From Lysobacter sp. A03 (GTDB lineage: Bacteria > Pseudomonadota > Gammaproteobacteria > Xanthomonadales > Xanthomonadaceae), in contig NZ_JXSS01000044.1 in the NCBI RefSeq assembly GCF_000855665.1, forward strand, positions 1 through 44,363: a stretch of 44,363 nt of DNA, given 5' to 3'. Below, one piece after another: positions 26,753 to 36,317 of this stretch. Within the stretch, counting starts at the first letter, position 1, and each line of letters opens with the position of its first letter. The translations under genes and the position numbers were made by a program. The notes beneath the pieces are model-generated. The model was not told where the DNA came from, did no database searches, and saw only the letters and a list, made by a program, of their open reading frames with translations.

Positions 26753-26835
26753 GGGTGCGGACGATACTCGAAGGATGCGCAGGTCTGACCCGAACGGTTA
26801 AGCTGCGGCCCTCAACACCGAGGAGCGATGTCTCA

Positions 26836-26901
26836 ATGATCAGCGACGCGGCTCCCGGATGCCGCAGATTCCCAGTTCCCGGTCGGGACAGTACGTGTTG
26901 A
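26836..26901 (+). CDS. Possible 21-residue upstream ORF / leader peptide
   Basis: The frame reads MISDAAPGCRRFPVPGRDST plus a final cysteine and TGA. AGGAG (26821-26825) lies 10 bases before the ATG, a better ribosome-binding site than any for the downstream gene. Its stop overlaps the ATG at 26901 as TGATG, which is the usual sign of translational coupling. It could be a real leader ORF or a chance frame. No attenuator structure was found. Confidence 0.35.
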   Translation: MISDAAPGCRRFPVPGRDSTC

Positions 26902-27314
26902 TGGAACCGGAACCGAGCACCCTCATCGTCGACGGATCCAGCTTTCGGATCGAGTTCCGCCGCGACGGTAACCGCCTGCGCGCGTCAGTCACCGGGGTTA
27001 CCGGGAGCCTGGAAGCATCCAGGGAATATTGGGCGCTTATCGCCCGGGAAACCATGAGCGCCGGTGTGCCGACGTTGCTGGTCATCGACAGGACAGCCGG
27101 CGGCTCGCTGACGCTCGCCGAGCTGGAACAGTTCATCCACCACTTGAGCGAGCTGGGCCTGGAGCGGGTCCGTACGGCCTACGTCGGTGTTGATACAGCA
27201 CGCTCGTGGCAGAACGAAACCACCGAGATCCTCGCCCGCGAGCGTGGGTTCGTTGCTCGCGTATTCGAGATCGAGTCGGAAGCCTCGCTGTGGCTGCGTC
27301 ACGGCGAAATTTGA
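26859..27314 (+). CDS. STAS/SpoIIAA-like protein of unknown function
   Basis: A 151-residue soluble protein (137 if it starts at the ATG at 26901). Alternating strands and helices, such as FRIEFRRDGNRLRASVTGVTG, ASREYWALIARETMSAGVPTLLVID, LERVRTAYVGVD and RERGFVARVFEIESEASLWL, resemble the SpoIIAA/STAS-like fold, especially the final ARVFEIESEASLWL. No catalytic motif is visible and the function is unknown. The later start (MEPEPSTLIVDG) is probably the real one, because it is joined by TGATG to a short upstream ORF with a good ribosome-binding site. It is convergent with tex, 20 bases apart. Confidence 0.7.
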   Translation: MPQIPSSRSGQYVLMEPEPSTLIVDGSSFRIEFRRDGNRLRASVTGVTGSLEASREYWALIARETMSAGVPTLLVIDRTAGGSLTLAELEQFIHHLSELGLERVRTAYVGVDTARSWQNETTEILARERGFVARVFEIESEASLWLRHGEI

Positions 27315-27334
27315 GCCGCCCGTAGATCCAATCC

Positions 27335-29791
27335 TCAGTTCTTTTGCTTCGCCCGGGCGAATGCAGCTGCCAACGCGTTGTTTGCCGGAGGTGCCATCGG
27401 CCGGGTGGGCGCCTTTGCAGGTGGAGGTGTGGCCCGGCGCGTGTCATTGGCTCCACGGGGACGCGGCGGTTCCCTGCGGCCCCGATCGCGACCAGTACCC
27501 GGACCTGATCGCTCAGCGTCAGCGCCTTTCTCCAGCGGTGGCGTCTCCTCCAAGCGGCAGGTCAGGGCGATGCGCTTGCGCGGTATGTCGACCTCCAGCA
27601 CCTTCACCTTGATCACGTCGCCCGCCTTGACCACCTCGCGCGGATCTTTGACGTAGCGATCGGCGAGCATGGAGATGTGGACCAGACCATCCTGGTGCAC
27701 GCCGATGTCGACGAACGCGCCGAACGCCGCCACGTTGCTGACCACGCCTTCAAGGACCATGCCCGGCTTCAGGTCCTTGATCTCCTGAACGTCGTCGGCG
27801 AAGCGGGCGGCCTTGAACTCGGGACGCGGGTCGCGGCCGGGCTTCTCCAGTTCCTTGAGGATGTCGCGCACCGTCGGCAGGCCGAAGCGCTCGTCGGTGT
27901 AGGACTTCGCATCGACGCTGCGCAGGAATGCGCTGTCGCCGATCAGCTGCTTCACCCCGCGGCCGCTGTGCTGGACGATGCGTTCCACCACCGGGTACGC
28001 CTCGGGATGCACCGACGAGGCATCCAGCGGCTGGTCGCCGTTTGCCACACGCAGGAACCCAGCGCACTGCTCGAACGTCTTGTCGCCCAGGCGCGGCACC
28101 TTGAGCAGGGACTTGCGATTGTTGAACGCGCCGTTCTCGTCGCGGTACACGACGATGTTCTCGGCGACGGTCGTGCTCAGGCCCGAGACCCGGGCGAGCA
28201 GGGCGGCCGAGGCGGTGTTGACGTCCACGCCGACCGCATTGACGCAATCCTCGACCCGCGCGTCCAACGCACGGGCGAGGCGATAGGCGTCCACGTCGTG
28301 CTGGTACTGGCCGACGCCGATCGCCTTGGGCTCGATCTTGACCAGTTCCGCCAGCGGATCCTGCAACCTGCGCGCGATCGACACCGCGCCGCGGATCGAC
28401 ACGTCCAGATCCGGAAATTCCTTTGCCGCCAGCTCGGAAGCCGAGTACACCGAGGCCCCGGCTTCGCTGACAACGATTTTCTGCATCTTCAGTTCGGGCG
28501 CCATTTTGATCAGGTCGCCGGCCAACTTGTCGGTTTCGCGCGATGCGGTGCCGTTTCCGATGGCGATCAGTTGCACGCCGTGCGTCACGCACATCGCCCG
28601 CAGCAGGTGCAGGGAGCCGTCCCACTGGTTGCGCGGCTGGTGCGGGAAGATGGTGTCGGTGGCGACCAGCTTGCCGGTCGCGTCGACCACTGCGACCTTG
28701 ACCCCGGTGCGCAGGCCCGGGTCCAGCCCGAGCACCGCCTTGGGTCCGGCGGGAGCGGCCAGCAACAGGTCTTTGAGGTTGTCGCCGAAGATGGCGATGG
28801 CTTCCGCCTCGGCCTTTTCGCGCGCCTGGCCGAATAGGTCCAGCAGCAAGTGCAGGTGCAGCTTGGCCTTCCAGGTGAGCCGGCAGGCATTGAGAAGCCA
28901 GGCGTCGGCGGGGCGGTTGCGATTGGCGACACCTGCGTGATGCGCTACCCGCGCCTCCGCCTGCGCATGGCCGGCGTCCGCGTCACTGCCCGGGTCCAGG
29001 TCGAGCTGGATGAATTCTTCGCGGCGCGCGCGCAGCAGCGCGAGCAGCCGGTGCGACGGGATCCTGGACAGTGGTTCGGCGTGGTCGAAATAGTCGCGGT
29101 ATTTGGCGCCCTCGTTTTCCTTCCCCTCGATCACGCGCGCGCGGATCACGCCTACGTCCTTCAGCCACTCCCGCAGCTCGCCGACCAGCGCAGCGTCCTC
29201 GCCCCAGCGCTCCATCAGGATCGCGCGGGCACCTTCCAGCGCCGCCTTGACGTCGTCCACGCCTTTTTCAGCATCGACGAATGCAGCGGCTACGGTTTCC
29301 GGTACCTGCGATGGATCATCCAGCAGGCCGTCGGCGAGCGGCTCCAGGCCGGCCTCGCGCGCAATCTGGGCGCGGGTGCGACGCTTGCGCTTGTAGGGGA
29401 GGTAAAGGTCTTCCAGACGGGATTTGCTGTCGGCGGCTTCGATGTCGGCGCGCAGCTCATCGCTCAGCTTGCCCTGCTCCTCGATGCTGGCCAGCACGGT
29501 CGCGCGGCGGTCCGCCAGCTCGCGCAGGTAGATCAGGCGCGTCTCCAGGTTGCGCAGCTGGGTGTCGTCCAGGCCCTCCGTGACTTCTTTGCGATAGCGA
29601 GCGATGAACGGCACCGTCGCCCCTTCATCCAGAAGGCCGATCGCGGCGAGGACCTGGGCCGGACGGGCACCGATCTCGCCGGCGATCGTGCCCGCGATCT
29701 GCGTGGCCACGCGGGCGGCGTGGCGCGCGTCGGTTGCGGCAGCGGTCGTGCTGGCGGTCGCGCCAGTGGTCGTGTCGGTAGCTTGGGGCAT
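27335..29791 (-). CDS. tex: Tex, S1-domain transcription accessory / RNA-binding protein
   Basis: An 818-residue Tex protein. In order: N-terminal helical Tex domain ([45 protein letters not shown]), YqgF/RNase-H-like domain ([18 protein letters not shown]), helix-hairpin-helix region ([16 protein letters not shown]) and a C-terminal S1 domain ([34 protein letters not shown]). After S1 comes a Pro/Arg-rich tail of about 70 residues ending in FARAKQKN. Tex binds RNA and associates with transcription and translation. The frame is open upstream to 30073, but the Tex-like sequence begins near the ATG at 29791. Confidence 0.96.
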   Translation of the reverse strand: MPQATDTTTGATASTTAAATDARHAARVATQIAGTIAGEIGARPAQVLAAIGLLDEGATVPFIARYRKEVTEGLDDTQLRNLETRLIYLRELADRRATVLASIEEQGKLSDELRADIEAADSKSRLEDLYLPYKRKRRTRAQIAREAGLEPLADGLLDDPSQVPETVAAAFVDAEKGVDDVKAALEGARAILMERWGEDAALVGELREWLKDVGVIRARVIEGKENEGAKYRDYFDHAEPLSRIPSHRLLALLRARREEFIQLDLDPGSDADAGHAQAEARVAHHAGVANRNRPADAWLLNACRLTWKAKLHLHLLLDLFGQAREKAEAEAIAIFGDNLKDLLLAAPAGPKAVLGLDPGLRTGVKVAVVDATGKLVATDTIFPHQPRNQWDGSLHLLRAMCVTHGVQLIAIGNGTASRETDKLAGDLIKMAPELKMQKIVVSEAGASVYSASELAAKEFPDLDVSIRGAVSIARRLQDPLAELVKIEPKAIGVGQYQHDVDAYRLARALDARVEDCVNAVGVDVNTASAALLARVSGLSTTVAENIVVYRDENGAFNNRKSLLKVPRLGDKTFEQCAGFLRVANGDQPLDASSVHPEAYPVVERIVQHSGRGVKQLIGDSAFLRSVDAKSYTDERFGLPTVRDILKELEKPGRDPRPEFKAARFADDVQEIKDLKPGMVLEGVVSNVAAFGAFVDIGVHQDGLVHISMLADRYVKDPREVVKAGDVIKVKVLEVDIPRKRIALTCRLEETPPLEKGADAERSGPGTGRDRGRREPPRPRGANDTRRATPPPAKAPTRPMAPPANNALAAAFARAKQKN

Positions 29792-29912
29792 TACGGTGGA
29801 CCTTGCTGAAGACGGGACCCCGCAGCGCGGGGAGGCCGATTGTGGCCGCACCCGGGGAGGTGGGGAAGCCGTTGACAGGAGGTCACGCGGCACCTGGAGC
29901 CACTTCTGACCC

Positions 29913-30722
29913 CTATTTTTCGACGAACGCACGCTCGAAGACATAGTCCCCGGGCACGCCGATGCGCGGTGCGGCAGTGAACCCGCGACCGTCCAGGAGC
30001 GTGCGGAAGTCGGCGAGCATCTGCGGGCTGCCACAAACCATCGCGCGGTCCTGCGCGGGGTCCAGAGGCTCAATTCCCAGGTGCTCCATCATCTGGCCAC
30101 TGGCCATCAGGTCGGTCAAGCGCCCACGGTGATCGTGGCCATCAAAAACAAACGGCTCGCGGGTGACCGCCGGGTAGTAGCGCAGCTTGGCGCTGATCTC
30201 CTCGCCGAGGAACTGGTGGTTGGGCAGCTCTTTGAGAATGTAGTCCCGGTACGCAAGATCAGCCTCGCGGCGCACGCCGTGGGTCAGGATGATCCGCTCG
30301 AAGCGCTCGTAGACTTCCGGATCCTTGATTATCGACAGCCACGGCGCGAAGCCGGTGCCGGTGCCCAGCAGATAGAGGTTCCGGCCCGGATGCAGGTCAT
30401 GGATCAGCAGCGTGCCGGTGGGTTTGCGTCCGACCCGGATCGCATCGCCGGGCTTGATGTGCTGCAGGCGCGACGTCAACGGGCCGTTGGCCACCTTGAT
30501 GGAGAAGAACTCAAGTTGCTCCTCCCAGTTTGCGCTGGCGATGGAATACGCCCGCATCAGCGGTTTGGTCGTCCCGTCGGGCTGCTGCACATCCAGGCCG
30601 ATCATCACGAACTGCCCGTTCTCGAACCGGAAGCCGTCGTCGCGGGTGGTGGTGAAGCTGAAGTAGTCGTCCGTCCAATGACGGACGTCCAGCACGGTTT
30701 CGGTGCCGAAGGCAGATGACAT
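29913..30722 (-). CDS. fpr: Ferredoxin--NADP+ reductase
   Basis: A 269-residue flavoprotein of bacterial FNR type. The FAD-binding domain shows [13 protein letters not shown] and [21 protein letters not shown]. The NADP domain shows [15 protein letters not shown] and ILTHGVR, then VTREPF and [10 protein letters not shown]. The C-terminus ends in ERAFVEK, as in bacterial subclass FNRs, where the tail stacks on the flavin. It transfers electrons between NADPH and ferredoxin or flavodoxin, often in oxidative-stress or iron-sulfur maintenance. It lies upstream of tex on the same strand, 121 bases away, so separate transcription is possible. Confidence 0.94.
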   Translation of the reverse strand: MSSAFGTETVLDVRHWTDDYFSFTTTRDDGFRFENGQFVMIGLDVQQPDGTTKPLMRAYSIASANWEEQLEFFSIKVANGPLTSRLQHIKPGDAIRVGRKPTGTLLIHDLHPGRNLYLLGTGTGFAPWLSIIKDPEVYERFERIILTHGVRREADLAYRDYILKELPNHQFLGEEISAKLRYYPAVTREPFVFDGHDHRGRLTDLMASGQMMEHLGIEPLDPAQDRAMVCGSPQMLADFRTLLDGRGFTAAPRIGVPGDYVFERAFVEK

Positions 30723-30809
30723 AGCGGAAGTTACTGCGAGGGAGACGTGGGAATGCGTATTTTAGCCGATCGCGCCGGCGGACCCCGCGCGGCTTGGTCG
30801 GTACATCAG

Positions 30810-31232
30810 TCAGCGGACGACCGTCACCGGCACACCAGCCTGGGCAATGACCTTGGTCGCGGTTGAGCCGAGCAGGAATCCGCGTAGCGCGGTGCGTCCG
30901 CGCGACCCCATGACCACCATGTCCACGGCATCGTTGGCGGCGATTTCAACGATCGCCTTGTCCGCATCCTCGACCACCGCGCGTGCGTCGAACTCCAGTC
31001 CCGCGTCGCTCAAGACGGCGCGGGCGTCCTTGAGTGCGTAACGGCTGTTGTCGGCGTGGTAGTCCAGCGTGCCTTGGGTCCCCAGTGCGTCCTTCACACC
31101 CGCCAGCAGGGGCACGTCGGCGTGCAGCAGGATGATCTGCGCCGGCGTCGCCAGGCTCTTGGCGAGCTTGGCCACGAAGTTTGCGGCGCGGGTGCTGTTT
31201 TCACTGCCGTCAACGGCAAGGAGGATTTTCAT
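30810..31232 (-). CDS. Universal stress protein (UspA family)
   Basis: A single-domain USP of 140 residues: MKILLAVDGSENSTRAANFV at the start, HADVP, and the ATP-binding G-x2-G-x9-G-S motif (G109, G112, G122, S123 in GSRGRTALRGFLLGSTA), ending in AGVPVTVVR. The intact motif predicts an ATP-binding UspFG-type member rather than a non-binding UspA type. GGAG precedes the ATG by 9 bases. It stands between fpr and the UbiB-like gene on the same strand with gaps of about 80 bases each side. Confidence 0.94.
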   Translation of the reverse strand: MKILLAVDGSENSTRAANFVAKLAKSLATPAQIILLHADVPLLAGVKDALGTQGTLDYHADNSRYALKDARAVLSDAGLEFDARAVVEDADKAIVEIAANDAVDMVVMGSRGRTALRGFLLGSTATKVIAQAGVPVTVVR

Positions 31233-31314
31233 TCACATGGCTCCGGTAATCGTTATGCGGCAACTATGAACGTTATCGCGTGGCCGCGCTTGATTGAGGT
31301 CAAAGCTGCGCGGG

Positions 31315-33102
31315 TCAGCGTGGGCCGCGTTCTTCCCGCGGCTTCGCGCGTCGATCGCCCAGCAACGCGCTGAGGACGATTGCGACGCCCAGCCCGGCGC
31401 CCAGTGCCAGCAAGATCATCGCCACGGCCGGGTAACCCAGCAATTTCGGCCCCTCGCCGGCACGCATCATGAACGCGGCGGCGAGAATCAGCGCGGCGGT
31501 GACCGCGCCGGCGGCAATCCGGTTGGCGATCTTCTGCAGGGCTTCCAGCAGCTGGGAGTTGTCCAGCCCGGTAATCCGCATCTGCAGGCGGTTGTCAGCG
31601 ATCAGCGAAAGCGCATCGCCGATCTTGCGCGGCGCCTCGCGGAGCAACTCGTGCAGTTCGATCATTTCCCCGGCCAGGTTCGACGGCGACAGGGTTTTGC
31701 GCAGCCGCTCGCGCATGACGTGCTGCAGGTGGTCCTCGACCAGGCTCTTTACGTCCATGTTGGGGTCCAGCGCCACGCAGACCGATTCCAGGCTGAGCAG
31801 GGTTTTGCCCAGCAGGCTCATCTCCGGCGGCGTGCGCAATCCGCAGGCGGTCGCGATGCGGGCCAGGTCCAGCACCAGGCGACCCTCGGATATATGGGTC
31901 CCGTGGCTGCGCGTGGAGTGGGCGGCGTAACGCGACACCAGCTGGCTGACCTCGCGCAGATAGGTCTCGCTGTCGAAGTCCTCCAGCCGCGTGCCCATGG
32001 CGATGCCCTCGGCTGCGACATCCTCGCCGCGGCCATCCACTGCCGCGAACAGCAGCTTCAGCAGCCGCTCACGCTGCTTGGGCGGGACGTGAGCAACCAT
32101 GCCCAGGTCGAACACTGCGAGTCGGCCGTCGTCGGTGACCAGCAGGTTGCCAGGGTGCGGGTCGGCGTGGATCTCGCCGTGGATGAAGGTCTGGTCCAGG
32201 TAGCCACGCATCAGTGCGGTGGCCAGGTGGCCCATGGGCTCCTCGGCGCGGCGCATGCCGCTGATTTCGGTGACCTTGGTGCCGACCACGAGCTCCATCG
32301 TCAGCAGCCGGGTGCGGGTCAGGTCCCAGACCGGCTTGGGAACAGTCAGCTCCGGATACTCGGCGAAATGCTCGCCGAAGCGTTCGAGGTTTTCAGCCTC
32401 GGCCCGGTAGTCCAGCTCGGCCAGCAGCGTCTTGCGGAACTCGTGGACCCAATCGGCGAAGTGGATGCGCCGGCCCAGGTCGGTTGCCTGGTCCACCCGG
32501 CCGGCGATCGATGCCAGGGCGTCGAGATCGGCACGGATCTGCTCGACTGCGTGCGGGCGTTGCACCTTGACCGCGACCGGGGTGCCGTCGCGCAGGGTGG
32601 CGCGGTGGACCTGGGCCAACGACGCGCAGCCCAGCGGCTGCTCGTCGAAACTGGCGTAGGCCTTGGTCAGGCGGAACCCCAGCGCGTCTTCGATCGCCTC
32701 GCGGACGACCGGGAAGGGCAGCGGGGAGACGTCGTCCTGCATCCGCTCCAGCGCATCCACGTATTCCTGGGGGACCATGTCGGGACGCGTCGAAAGCGTC
32801 TGGCCGATCTTGACGAAGGTGGGGCCGAGGGCCTCCAGGTCATCGACGAACTGCTCCGCCGTACCGTCAGCGGCGACCGCCTCGCCATTGTCGAGCGCGT
32901 CGCTGAGATCAAGCCCGCCAAACACACCGGAATTGCGGTACTTGAGCAGGAAGCCGATGATCCGCGCGGTCCGGGCCAGACCGTGCTCTACGCCGGGCTC
33001 CTCTTTCTGGGCCACTGCCACCGACTGCCCGTCCGGATCCCCCGCAGGGTGCGACCGGGGTTCCGGGGGCAGGGCGTCATTGCTGCGTGCTGTATCGGGC
33101 AT
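31315..33102 (-). CDS. UbiB/AarF (ABC1) family atypical kinase
   Basis: About 595 residues. Family features are the KxGQ motif (FVKIGQTLSTRPD), the alanine-rich loop replacing the P-loop (LGCASLAQVHRA), the conserved lysine in VAVKVQRP, ELDYRAEAENL, catalytic HADPHPGN and metal-binding FDLGM. Two C-terminal membrane helices (AAGAVTAALILAAAFMM and LLGYPAVAMILLALGAGLGVAIVLSAL) anchor it to the inner membrane. UbiB-type proteins are ATPases needed for ubiquinone synthesis or lipid extraction. Without ubiE or ubiJ beside it, this may be a second paralogue rather than the main UbiB. GGAG sits 7 bases before the ATG at 33102; an ATG at 33114 is the alternative. Confidence 0.9.
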   Translation of the reverse strand: MPDTARSNDALPPEPRSHPAGDPDGQSVAVAQKEEPGVEHGLARTARIIGFLLKYRNSGVFGGLDLSDALDNGEAVAADGTAEQFVDDLEALGPTFVKIGQTLSTRPDMVPQEYVDALERMQDDVSPLPFPVVREAIEDALGFRLTKAYASFDEQPLGCASLAQVHRATLRDGTPVAVKVQRPHAVEQIRADLDALASIAGRVDQATDLGRRIHFADWVHEFRKTLLAELDYRAEAENLERFGEHFAEYPELTVPKPVWDLTRTRLLTMELVVGTKVTEISGMRRAEEPMGHLATALMRGYLDQTFIHGEIHADPHPGNLLVTDDGRLAVFDLGMVAHVPPKQRERLLKLLFAAVDGRGEDVAAEGIAMGTRLEDFDSETYLREVSQLVSRYAAHSTRSHGTHISEGRLVLDLARIATACGLRTPPEMSLLGKTLLSLESVCVALDPNMDVKSLVEDHLQHVMRERLRKTLSPSNLAGEMIELHELLREAPRKIGDALSLIADNRLQMRITGLDNSQLLEALQKIANRIAAGAVTAALILAAAFMMRAGEGPKLLGYPAVAMILLALGAGLGVAIVLSALLGDRRAKPREERGPR

Positions 33103-33181
33103 GTTGGTCTCCATGGATGCGGATACGGTATCGGGCGTGGCGTCAACGTGGCTTCACGGGTCGGCTGGCACCCTGAGAACC

Positions 33182-33736
33182 ATGTCAAGTTCCGCCGAAA
33201 TGCTCTGGACGATTGGGCACTCCACCCGCGAGTGGTCGGTCTTCGTGGGCATGCTGAAGGACGCGGGGATTACCGCCCTGGTCGATGTGCGCCGGTTTCC
33301 CGGCTCACGCCGCAATCCGCAATTCAGTGCCGAGGCGATGGCGCGCGAGATGCCCGCCACCGGCACTAGATTCGTGCCGATGACCGACCTGGGTGGGCGC
33401 CGCAAGGTCGACCCCAATACCCACAACACGGCCTGGCGCAACGACAGTTTCCGCGGCTACGCCGACTACATGGAAACACCGGAATACGCGGGTGCACGTG
33501 ACCGACTCGCGGAGCTGGCCCTCCAGGAGCGCGTCGCCATCATGTGCGCGGAAGCTGTGTGGTGGCAGTGCCACCGCGGCCTCATCTCGGATGATTTCAA
33601 GGCCCGTGGCTGGGAAGTCATCCACCTGATGGCGCCGGGGCGCAGTGACGAGCACCCCTACACCTCGGCGGCCCGGATCGTCGACGGCAAGCTGGACTAC
33701 TCCGCCCCGGAACCGCCGCAGGCGTCCCTGTTCTGA
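33182..33736 (+). CDS. DUF488 family protein
   Basis: A 184-residue protein with the DUF488 hallmarks: LWTIGHSTREWSVFVGMLKD at the start, LVDVRRFPGSRRNPQF, and CAEAVWWQCHRGLISD, whose cysteines and WWQCHR block are the most conserved part of the family. Several tyrosines and aromatics fall in YADYMETPEY. The biochemical role of the family is not established. It is divergent from the UbiB-like gene (79 bases) and converges on the ABC exporter gene, which ends 10 bases away. The ATG at 33182 is the start expected from family length; its ribosome-binding site is weak. Confidence 0.9.
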   Translation: MSSSAEMLWTIGHSTREWSVFVGMLKDAGITALVDVRRFPGSRRNPQFSAEAMAREMPATGTRFVPMTDLGGRRKVDPNTHNTAWRNDSFRGYADYMETPEYAGARDRLAELALQERVAIMCAEAVWWQCHRGLISDDFKARGWEVIHLMAPGRSDEHPYTSAARIVDGKLDYSAPEPPQASLF

Positions 33737-33746
33737 GACGCGTGGC

Positions 33747-35630
33747 TCAGCGGTATCCCGCCGCCTGAAGTTCAAACAATTCGGCATAGCGGCCGCCGGC
33801 AGCGAGCAGCTCCTCGTGGGTTCCACTTGCCTCCAGCCCGCCGTCGGCCAGCACCAGGATCCGGTCGGCCATGCGAACGCTGGAAAACCGGTGCGAGATC
33901 AACACGGCCGTCTTTTCCGCGGACAGTTCCTTGAATCGCTGGAAGACCTCGAATTCGGCGCGCGCGTCCAGCGCCGCGGTCGGCTCATCGAGGATCATCA
34001 CCTGCGCGTCGCGCATGTAGGCCCGGGCGATGGCGATCTTCTGCCACTCGCCGCCTGACAGGTCCACCCCGGTCTTGAAGCGCCGGCCGATCAGTTGCTC
34101 GTAGCGATCTGGCAGTCGCTCGATCATCTCCTCGGCCATCGCCCGTCGCGCGGACTCGCGGATCCGGTCCTGGTCGTCCATGGCGTTGATCTGACCTACG
34201 CCGATGTTCTCGCCGACGGTGAGGTGATACCGCACGAAGTCCTGGAAGATCACACCGACATTGGCGCGAAGCTCGTCGAGGTCGTATTCGCGCAGGTCAC
34301 GCCCGTCCAGCAGGATGCGGCCTTCGACGGGGTCGTAGAGCCGCGCCAACAGCTTCACCAGGGTCGTTTTTCCCGCACCGTTCTCGCCCACCAGGGCGAG
34401 CACCTCGCCGGCCCGCAACTCGAAATCCAGACCCCGCAGCGCCCACTTGTTGGAGTCGGGGTAGCGGAAGCCGACGTTCTCGAACACGAAGCCGGTGCGT
34501 ATCGGCTGTGGGAACGGTGCGGCGTCGATGGGGGAGATGATCTTTGGTTGGGTCGCGAAGAAGGAGAACAGGTCGTCCAGATACAGCGCCTGACCGGCAA
34601 CCTGGGAGAAGCCGACCAGCAGGCCTTCGAGCAACTGGCGCAGGCGACGGAAGCTGCCGGCCAGGAAGGTCAGGTCGCCGATGCTGAAGTCGCCGCGCAC
34701 GGTGCGCCAGGCGATGTAGGCGTAGGCGGCGTAGTAGCCCAGCGTCCCCAGCGCTGCCAGCGCCGAACCCCACAGCGCGCGTCGACGGGCAAGGGCGCGG
34801 TTGACGAGATAGAACTTGTCGGCCAGCTCGGTGTAGCGGGCCACCAGGAAACGGTGGAGGTTGAAGATCTTGACCTCTTTGGCCGTCTCCACGCTCGCGC
34901 CCATCTGGCGCACGTACTCCAGCTGCCGGCGCTCCGGTGTCCAGGCGAAGTTGATCGAGTAGCCCAGTGCGTTGAAGTGCGCCTCGCCCAGGAAGGCCGG
35001 AATGAGCGCCACCGCGAGCAGGGCGATCAGCCACGGCGCGTACACCAGCAGGCCGATCGCGAAGCTGACCACCGTGATCGCGTCCTGCAACTGGCCAAAC
35101 AGCTGGCTGAGCAGGTTCTGGCGCCCCATTGTCTGGCGCCGCGCGCGATCCAGCTTGTCCTGCAGGTCGGGATCCTCGAAGTCCTGCAGGTCAAGGGTCG
35201 CGGCGTGTTCCATCAGGCGGACGCTGGTTGCGTTGGTAAACAGCTCCGATAGCAAGCCGTCGCCGTAGCTCGTCAGCCGGCCCAGCAGGTCCGAGGCGAT
35301 CGCCAGGCCGAACTCCATAGCCAGCAATGTGGCCAGGTAATTCAGCTGGCCGCTTTGCCACGCCACCTGGAGCGTGTCGAAGACGTTGCCGATGGCGACC
35401 AGTCTGATCGCCTCGTCGATGATCAGCTTGCCGATGTAGAGGGTGGCGATCGGCACCAGCGCGCGAATCACGCGCAGGCCAAGGGTGACGAGTGTCAGTG
35501 ATCGGCTGGTCGCCCAGATCATGCGCAGGAAGGGCGGGAGGTTGCGCAGTGCGTCGAATCGTTCGCGCAGCGAGGGCTTGGCACTTGGGCGCCGGAGCGG
35601 GCCGTGCGTGCCCGTTTTTGCCTCAGCCAT
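33747..35630 (-). CDS. ABC transporter, fused membrane and ATPase domains (exporter half-transporter)
   Basis: A 627-residue half-transporter. An N-terminal six-helix domain spans about residues 40-345 (segments around TLGLRVIRALVPIATLYIG, LATLLAMEFGLAIASDLL, FAIGLLVYAPWLIALLAVALIP and LGTLGYYAAYAYIAW). The ATPase domain has Walker A GENGAGKTT (415-423), Q-loop IFQDFVRY, signature LSGGEWQK (524-531), Walker B MILDEPTAALD (545-555) and H-loop ISHRFSS. It should work as a homodimer. The LSGGEWQK signature is typical of a subgroup of exporters with uncharacterised substrates; lipid, peptide or drug are all possible. It is monocistronic. Confidence 0.93.
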   Translation of the reverse strand: MAEAKTGTHGPLRRPSAKPSLRERFDALRNLPPFLRMIWATSRSLTLVTLGLRVIRALVPIATLYIGKLIIDEAIRLVAIGNVFDTLQVAWQSGQLNYLATLLAMEFGLAIASDLLGRLTSYGDGLLSELFTNATSVRLMEHAATLDLQDFEDPDLQDKLDRARRQTMGRQNLLSQLFGQLQDAITVVSFAIGLLVYAPWLIALLAVALIPAFLGEAHFNALGYSINFAWTPERRQLEYVRQMGASVETAKEVKIFNLHRFLVARYTELADKFYLVNRALARRRALWGSALAALGTLGYYAAYAYIAWRTVRGDFSIGDLTFLAGSFRRLRQLLEGLLVGFSQVAGQALYLDDLFSFFATQPKIISPIDAAPFPQPIRTGFVFENVGFRYPDSNKWALRGLDFELRAGEVLALVGENGAGKTTLVKLLARLYDPVEGRILLDGRDLREYDLDELRANVGVIFQDFVRYHLTVGENIGVGQINAMDDQDRIRESARRAMAEEMIERLPDRYEQLIGRRFKTGVDLSGGEWQKIAIARAYMRDAQVMILDEPTAALDARAEFEVFQRFKELSAEKTAVLISHRFSSVRMADRILVLADGGLEASGTHEELLAAGGRYAELFELQAAGYR

Positions 35631-35948
35631 GTCGGTCAGCCCTGAAGCGAGGCGGTGCCTTCGGTCCGCTCAGGGGGGCACGACAGCGGGAGGCACGGGA
35701 GTGAAGACGATTGAAATCCAACGGGCTTTCTTCCTTGGGGCAAAAGGTGCGCGATCGCGCCGACCTGGTGAGGGCGCGATTCTGCCAACCCGGCGAGCTG
35801 CAATGCGTGAATGCAGTCATGCCAGTGCCCTGGCTGCCGACGCGAACCCACGCATTTCCCGCTGGCCTGATCAGGGTCAAGGCGCCGGCGATCATTTGAA
35901 CCCATGCTGCATCCACTCGATATCCACGCTCATCAGGAGTTGAAGTCC
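35631..35948. other. Intergenic region without recognisable gene
   Basis: A 318-base stretch between the divergent ABC exporter and the heavy-metal-binding protein gene. Open frames here are short and lack ribosome-binding sites and family features. It should hold both promoters, but no box pair could be placed with confidence. The only clear signal is AGGAG at 35935-35939 for the following gene. Confidence 0.6.
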
Positions 35949-36188
35949 ATGTTGCTCGAAGTTGAAAAGATCACCTGCGACAAGTGCGGTGACGCCATCC
36001 AGAAAGCCATCCTCGCGCAGGACCCCACCGCGCAGGTCACCGTCAACGTTGCCGACCAGCAGGTCCGCGTGGAGGGTTTGATCACCCAGCAGCAGGCCAT
36101 CGACGCACTGGTCGCAGCCGGCTATCCGGCCAGCAACGCGGCACCGCACAGCGGAGAAGGCAGCGACTGCTGCGGCGGCTGCTCCTGA
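35949..36188 (+). CDS. Small heavy-metal-associated (HMA) domain protein, CopZ-like
   Basis: A 79-residue protein. A ferredoxin-like HMA domain opens with VEKITCDKCGDAIQKAI, where C10 and C13 form the CxxC metal site, and continues through VTVNVADQQVRVEG to AIDALVAAGYPAS. An extra C-terminal tail ends in DCCGGCS, adding three cysteines that may form a second metal site. The usual role is copper or other soft-metal delivery in the cytoplasm, but no P-type ATPase or metal-responsive regulator is nearby. The ATG at 35949 has AGGAG 9 bases upstream; an ATG at 35904 has none. The residue before the CxxC is threonine rather than the common GMT-C-x-x-C or GMS pattern. Confidence 0.85.
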   Translation: MLLEVEKITCDKCGDAIQKAILAQDPTAQVTVNVADQQVRVEGLITQQQAIDALVAAGYPASNAAPHSGEGSDCCGGCS

Positions 36189-36200
36189 CTTATATGGGAA

Positions 36201-36227
36201 GGCTGGCGGCGGGAGAGGCCGCCAGCC
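36201..36227. terminator. GC-rich hairpin after the HMA gene
   Basis: A perfect 10-base stem (36201-36210 with 36218-36227) has a 7-base loop and starts 12 bases after the HMA-protein stop. No T-run follows. It may act as a weak terminator or sit in the fumarase leader. Confidence 0.4.
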
Positions 36228-36317
36228 ATGGGAGGCGGGTGCCGCCAAGGCGGCGCGCGCCCGTTGAAGCCGGGGCCGTTAGAATGGCCACCCCTCCGCA
36301 AGCCTGAAGTCCGCGCC

